Below the pieces are notes generated by a model that was not told where the DNA came from, did no database searches, and was given only the letters and a program-made list of their open reading frames with translations. A program made the position numbers and the translations under genes. 64,000 nucleotides of DNA from Odoribacter sp. (lineage in GTDB: Bacteria; Bacteroidota; Bacteroidia; Bacteroidales; Prolixibacteraceae): contig PNOH01000018.1 of assembly GCA_013824715.1 (NCBI GenBank), positions 1 through 64,000 on the forward strand, read 5' to 3'. Below, piece after piece: positions 61,131-64,000 of the stretch; the stretch's first letter is position 1; each line of letters starts with the position of its first letter.

Positions 61131-61146
61131 GTGATAAAATAATCAC
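61131..61146 (+). promoter_or_regulatory. Start-codon hairpin, copy B
   Basis: GTGAT (61131-61135) pairs with ATCAC (61142-61146) directly before the ATG. Compared with copy A the outer pair has changed from A-T to G-C, a compensatory change. Confidence 0.4.
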
Positions 61147-61689
61147 ATGAATGGAAAAACCATAGAAGAAAGACTGTCTAACTACCAAGAGATTAGAAAA
61201 AACTCAAAAGAACTATATGATACCTTTAACAAGGTTTTTTCTCCGGCCTTAGGCCAACATGTCCATTTTACATCCAATGGATTTAATCATCTTATATACA
61301 AGAATGCCAAGAAGGAAAGGGATAAGAAGACTCAGATATTAAGATTTGATTTACTTGAAAGAGCCAAAGACGTTTTGGAAAGATCAACTACATATCAGGA
61401 GTTTGAAGAAGAAATGGAATATACCAGAGTTAATAGACATGGTAAATATCAGTCTATAAATTTGGTAGTTAAGTATTGGGGATTTGTAGCAATTATAGAC
61501 AAGTTTCGAATTAAAGTTGTTGTGAGGCAAGTCGGTAATAGTAAGGCAGAATTCTATAGTGTTATCCCTGCATGGATTACAAAGCAATACCGGGATTTAA
61601 AAGTGATAAACAATTCTACAGGTAAGGGATTAAAGGATGAAAATGATGAAGAGATACTAAAAAACGCCACCCATAGTGACGATCTTTAG
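61147..61689 (+). CDS. BECR-like uncharacterised protein, copy B
   Basis: 180 aa; same protein as copy A offset by 1145 bases. The core HVHFTSNGFNHLIYKNAKKERDKKTQILRFDLLERAKDVLERS and FRIKVVVRQVGNSKAEFYSVIPAWITKQYRDLK are retained in full. The C-terminus differs because a small indel moves the stop, adding HSDDL, which reads into the conserved spacer. The large number of synonymous differences from copy A against few amino-acid changes shows long-standing purifying selection. Both copies remain intact and are probably functional. Confidence 0.6.
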   Translation: MNGKTIEERLSNYQEIRKNSKELYDTFNKVFSPALGQHVHFTSNGFNHLIYKNAKKERDKKTQILRFDLLERAKDVLERSTTYQEFEEEMEYTRVNRHGKYQSINLVVKYWGFVAIIDKFRIKVVVRQVGNSKAEFYSVIPAWITKQYRDLKVINNSTGKGLKDENDEEILKNATHSDDL

Positions 61690-61804
61690 TGTGCCTGTCT
61701 CTAGCTCAGAAATTTGGCCAGATAGAGCTGACGCCCCTCAAGCACGTTTATATTATAAACCTATGGGGCAGAATAAGTCAATAGGTTGTAAATAGGCATA
61801 ATTT
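61690..61804 (+). ncRNA. Conserved structured spacer, copy B
   Basis: TGTGCCTGTCTCTAGCTCAG, TTTGGCCAGATAGAGCTGAC and GCCCCTCAAGCACGTTTATA match copy A. GTTTATATTATAAAC is a perfect inner palindrome here, enclosed by GCCCC and GGGGC. Confidence 0.5.
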
Positions 61805-61981
61805 ATGAAGTTAAGAGTACCTACAGAATTAAGTGACAAACAAACAGAAGAATTCCAGAGGATTTATAGGGAAAGATTCGGGGAAGATATTTCAAGGGAA
61901 GATGCCATAGAGGAAGGGCTAAACTTAATCAGTTTTATCGCTTTGGTTATAAGTAAAGATGGAGATATCACAGAACAATAG
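61805..61981 (+). pseudogene. Small helical protein, copy B, truncated
   Basis: 58 codons remain: MKLRVPTELSDKQTEEFQRIYRERFGEDISREDAIEEGLNLI then a stop after ITEQ. An extra base near 61980 shifts the frame relative to copy A; the homologous remainder (PSILKG...) continues out of frame to about 62072. The conserved N-terminal part could still be made. Confidence 0.65.
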
Positions 61982-62173
61982 GCCTTCTATTTTAAAAGGT
62001 GAAGTTTTGATATTAAATTCTCTACACAAACAATCTAGTGAATTAATGAAAACGATTAATAATAACAAATAGATGATCTATTCTTTGAGGATCAAGATCA
62101 AAGAATAATGGATTCGTTTAGCAAGAAATCCAAATAAATTTTATTGCTGAATGCGAAAATTGTCAATTTGGTC

Positions 62174-62203
62174 CGTTCAAAAGAAGTACAGTCGTCTCCA
62201 CCT
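62174..62203. repeat. Module leader repeat, copy C (orphan)
   Basis: GTTCAAAAGAAGTACAGTCG then TCTCCACC is a third copy of the module leader, directly against the recombinase 3' end, with no BECR-like gene after it. It marks where a third module once began or where modules are added. Confidence 0.55.
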
Positions 62204-62225
62204 GATTGGACTTTAGTCCTAAAAT

Positions 62226-63863
62226 CTATATTTTATCCTTATTTAATAAGGGTAAAAGTAGGTTCGAAGCATCATTTTTTGATACGTAAACCGAATAAGA
62301 CTTTTTCGCTTCCAAAAGTGATTCTTTCGTTGTAATATCAAGCTTTTTATCCAATAAAGTTAGGTTCGAAGATAGTTCCTTTACTATCGCAGTTTTTAAA
62401 GAATCGTCACCATTCTTGAATTGTTCTAAGGCTTCTAAAGCGAATTTATAATCCTTCTCCTTTTCATCGTGCCATTCAATATTTTGCCTTTTTGTTTCCT
62501 CAATCTCAAATTCAATAGAGGACATTTCCTTCTGGGCTTTTGACATCGACGAATTAAATTGTTCCGAATTTAATTCACCGTCGGCTCTTAGATTTATTAG
62601 TCCAGAAATTCGGTTTTCAAGTTCAGTTTTTCTTTTCTTTAATCCCTTGATGATTTTTTCTCCTTCTTCTTTCTCCTCATTCCCTCGTTTTAATGTATTC
62701 ATACCCCAAGAATAAAAATCTTTAGTAATTGATATTTTCTCCAATTCACCTTCAATCGAGGTTTCGATTATATCCCTTGTAATAGAGCCTTGTGAGCATT
62801 TTCCTTTGCTTTTACTACAATGATAGTACAAGATATCAATAATACTTGGATTATTCATTATAGAGAATAGAGTATTACATCTTGGGCAAGCGGTCCTATT
62901 TTTAATCGAATATTTATACTTACAATTCGTACAAATAGCCTGTAGCTTGTGATCTGGTGTTACAGTACATCCACATTCCCCACATTTAATTATTCCACGA
63001 TATGGAAAATTATACTTTCTGTCCTTTAAAACAGAGTTAGGTCTTCCGTGTAAAATAATCTGAGCCTTTTGAAACTCTGCAATACTAACCAGAGCTTTAT
63101 GTCTTCCTTTGTAGCGAATCATATTCTCATCCTTGTCTCTCCAATTATAATATCCACAATAAAATTCATTGGTGAATATGTAGTAATATGTGTTTTTTGA
63201 ACAAGTCTTTTTGAACTTATTTCTCAATCCTATTACATCACCTTTTTTCTTAATGTCTGCAATAGAATATTTTCCAGTTAATAGTATTTGCCACAGCTTT
63301 TTAAGTATGTGGAATTGTTGTTCGTTTGGAATTATTTCATCATCCATTCCTAAGGCAAACTTTGGATTGTGTATATAACCAATTGGTAATCCTGATATTG
63401 GGTACCAGCCTCTTTCGGCTTTTTGTCTCAAACCTCTTTTAATATCAAGGCTCAAATCTTTTACGTACTGATTGGCCATACCAAATTCTACCTGCATCAA
63501 TAACACGTTATCACTTGGATTATAATCTCTTTCAAAGGTCTGAATATGCTTGATAATATTCTGTTGGAGCATCCAACTTATCTGACCTCCATCTATTGGA
63601 TTTCTAGCTAAACGATTGAGTTTCCATGTGAGAATCCCTTGGGCTTCTCCTTTATGAATTCTCTTTAGCATTGAATTAAATCCAACTCGACCTGGTTCTT
63701 TTGCAGATTTTGATTCTTCTATAACATCAACTACGTTGATATTATATTTCTCAGCTAATTTCTTAGCTTCTGCAATCTGATCCTCGATGGAAGCCATTTG
63801 GCGGTCCTCCGACTCACTAGATTTTCTGGCATAGAGAAAATATTTGAAATCAATATTTCTCAT
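62226..63863 (-). CDS. Large serine recombinase
   Basis: Site-specific recombinase/integrase of about 546 aa. I use MRNIDFKYFLYARKSS as the start, since the track start adds 16 odd residues. The resolvase domain has FLYARKSSESEDRQMASIEDQI (catalytic Ser), ILTWKLNRLARNPIDGGQI and QVEFGMANQYVKDLSLDIKRGLRQKAERG. The recombinase domain follows, then a zinc ribbon CGECGCTVTPDHK...CTNC, ACPRCNTLF, and a coiled coil of about 110 residues (EEKEEGEKIIKGLKKRKTELENRI). All catalytic parts look intact. It is the likely mover of this element or of the tandem modules. The type is frequent in Patescibacteria. Confidence 0.9.
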   Translation of the reverse strand: MRNIDFKYFLYARKSSESEDRQMASIEDQIAEAKKLAEKYNINVVDVIEESKSAKEPGRVGFNSMLKRIHKGEAQGILTWKLNRLARNPIDGGQISWMLQQNIIKHIQTFERDYNPSDNVLLMQVEFGMANQYVKDLSLDIKRGLRQKAERGWYPISGLPIGYIHNPKFALGMDDEIIPNEQQFHILKKLWQILLTGKYSIADIKKKGDVIGLRNKFKKTCSKNTYYYIFTNEFYCGYYNWRDKDENMIRYKGRHKALVSIAEFQKAQIILHGRPNSVLKDRKYNFPYRGIIKCGECGCTVTPDHKLQAICTNCKYKYSIKNRTACPRCNTLFSIMNNPSIIDILYYHCSKSKGKCSQGSITRDIIETSIEGELEKISITKDFYSWGMNTLKRGNEEKEEGEKIIKGLKKRKTELENRISGLINLRADGELNSEQFNSSMSKAQKEMSSIEFEIEETKRQNIEWHDEKEKDYKFALEALEQFKNGDDSLKTAIVKELSSNLTLLDKKLDITTKESLLEAKKSYSVYVSKNDASNLLLPLLNKDKI

Positions 63864-63871
63864 AGCAGAAA

Positions 63872-63958
63872 CCAAAAAGGGATAACAGAGCAACTTAAGT
63901 GTGACACACATAGTTTTCTGTTACCCCTTTTTGGGCTTAAATTAATAACTATGTGTGT
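63872..63958. promoter_or_regulatory. Interleaved inverted repeats upstream of the recombinase
   Basis: CCAAAAAGGGATAACAGA (63872-63889) faces TCTGTTACCCCTTTTTGG (63917-63934) with 17 of 18 matches; ACACACATAGTT (63904-63915) faces AACTATGTGTGT (63947-63958) perfectly. The two dyads interleave, so they cannot both form as simple hairpins. Operators or an attachment site are the likely roles. Confidence 0.6.
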
Positions 63959-64000
63959 CTTAATTATAATACCACACCTCATATTTTTTTTCTACGATTA

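Overview
The window looks like a Bacteroidota chromosome of moderate GC that passes, near 37.94 kb, into a more AT-rich integrated mobile element. The phylum call rests on TTTG-N19-TAnnTTTG promoters, two-component sensors with propeller or AraC modules, lipoproteins ending in C after short signal peptides, and Flavobacteria-style mevalonate genes. Order and genus cannot be read from the sequence. No rRNA, tRNA or CRISPR array was recognised.

Host backbone, 1 to about 37.9 kb. A propeller sensor kinase, a DUF4056 protein and a family 2 glycosyltransferase come first, followed by a well-formed structured RNA with its own promoter and terminator, then tcdA, a sugar-phosphate isomerase-like protein, a GH42 beta-galactosidase, an M28 peptidase, two exported proteins and a hybrid kinase/regulator. 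From 27.7 down to 16.1 kb, all on the minus strand, lie two linked pathways. One is leucine catabolism (methylcrotonyl-CoA carboxylase beta and alpha, a methylglutaconyl-CoA hydratase-like enzyme, an acyl-CoA dehydrogenase). The other is the mevalonate pathway (type 2 IPP isomerase, HMG-CoA reductase, a GYDIA-type GHMP kinase, diphosphomevalonate decarboxylase, mevalonate kinase). HMG-CoA is the product of the first and the substrate of the second. Next come mtaB, miaB, a ferredoxin reductase-like flavoprotein, a flavodoxin, trmN6, hipBA with duplicated operators, and an aldo/keto reductase. Short palindromic repeats are inserted in frame at the ends of five of these genes.

Boundary, 36.5 to 38.4 kb. 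An ORF6N gene is frameshifted, and only the 3' part of comM remains, cut at its conserved NPCPCG codons and joined to a two-HTH regulator. The other half of comM is not in the window, so the element continues beyond position 64000.

Mobile element, 38 to 64 kb. It carries (a) a GmrSD-like DUF262 nuclease gene; (b) a compact four-gene operon of Dam methylase, metallophosphoesterase, ORC/Cdc6-like ATPase and an uncharacterised GYESR protein, a candidate undescribed defence system; (c) IS remnants; (d) two VirD4/TraG-like ATPases, one fused to a PD-(D/E)XK-like domain, plus HNH, secreted NucA-type nuclease, RadC and ArdC-like genes, but no visible relaxase; (e) an outer-membrane/lipoprotein operon facing a small repressor across two palindromic operators; (f) a ubiquitin-like conjugation operon (Ubl, E2-like without any cysteine, JAB-E1 fusion, DUF6527); and (g) a tandemly duplicated 1.15 kb module (BECR-like protein, conserved structured spacer, small helical protein) next to a large serine recombinase.
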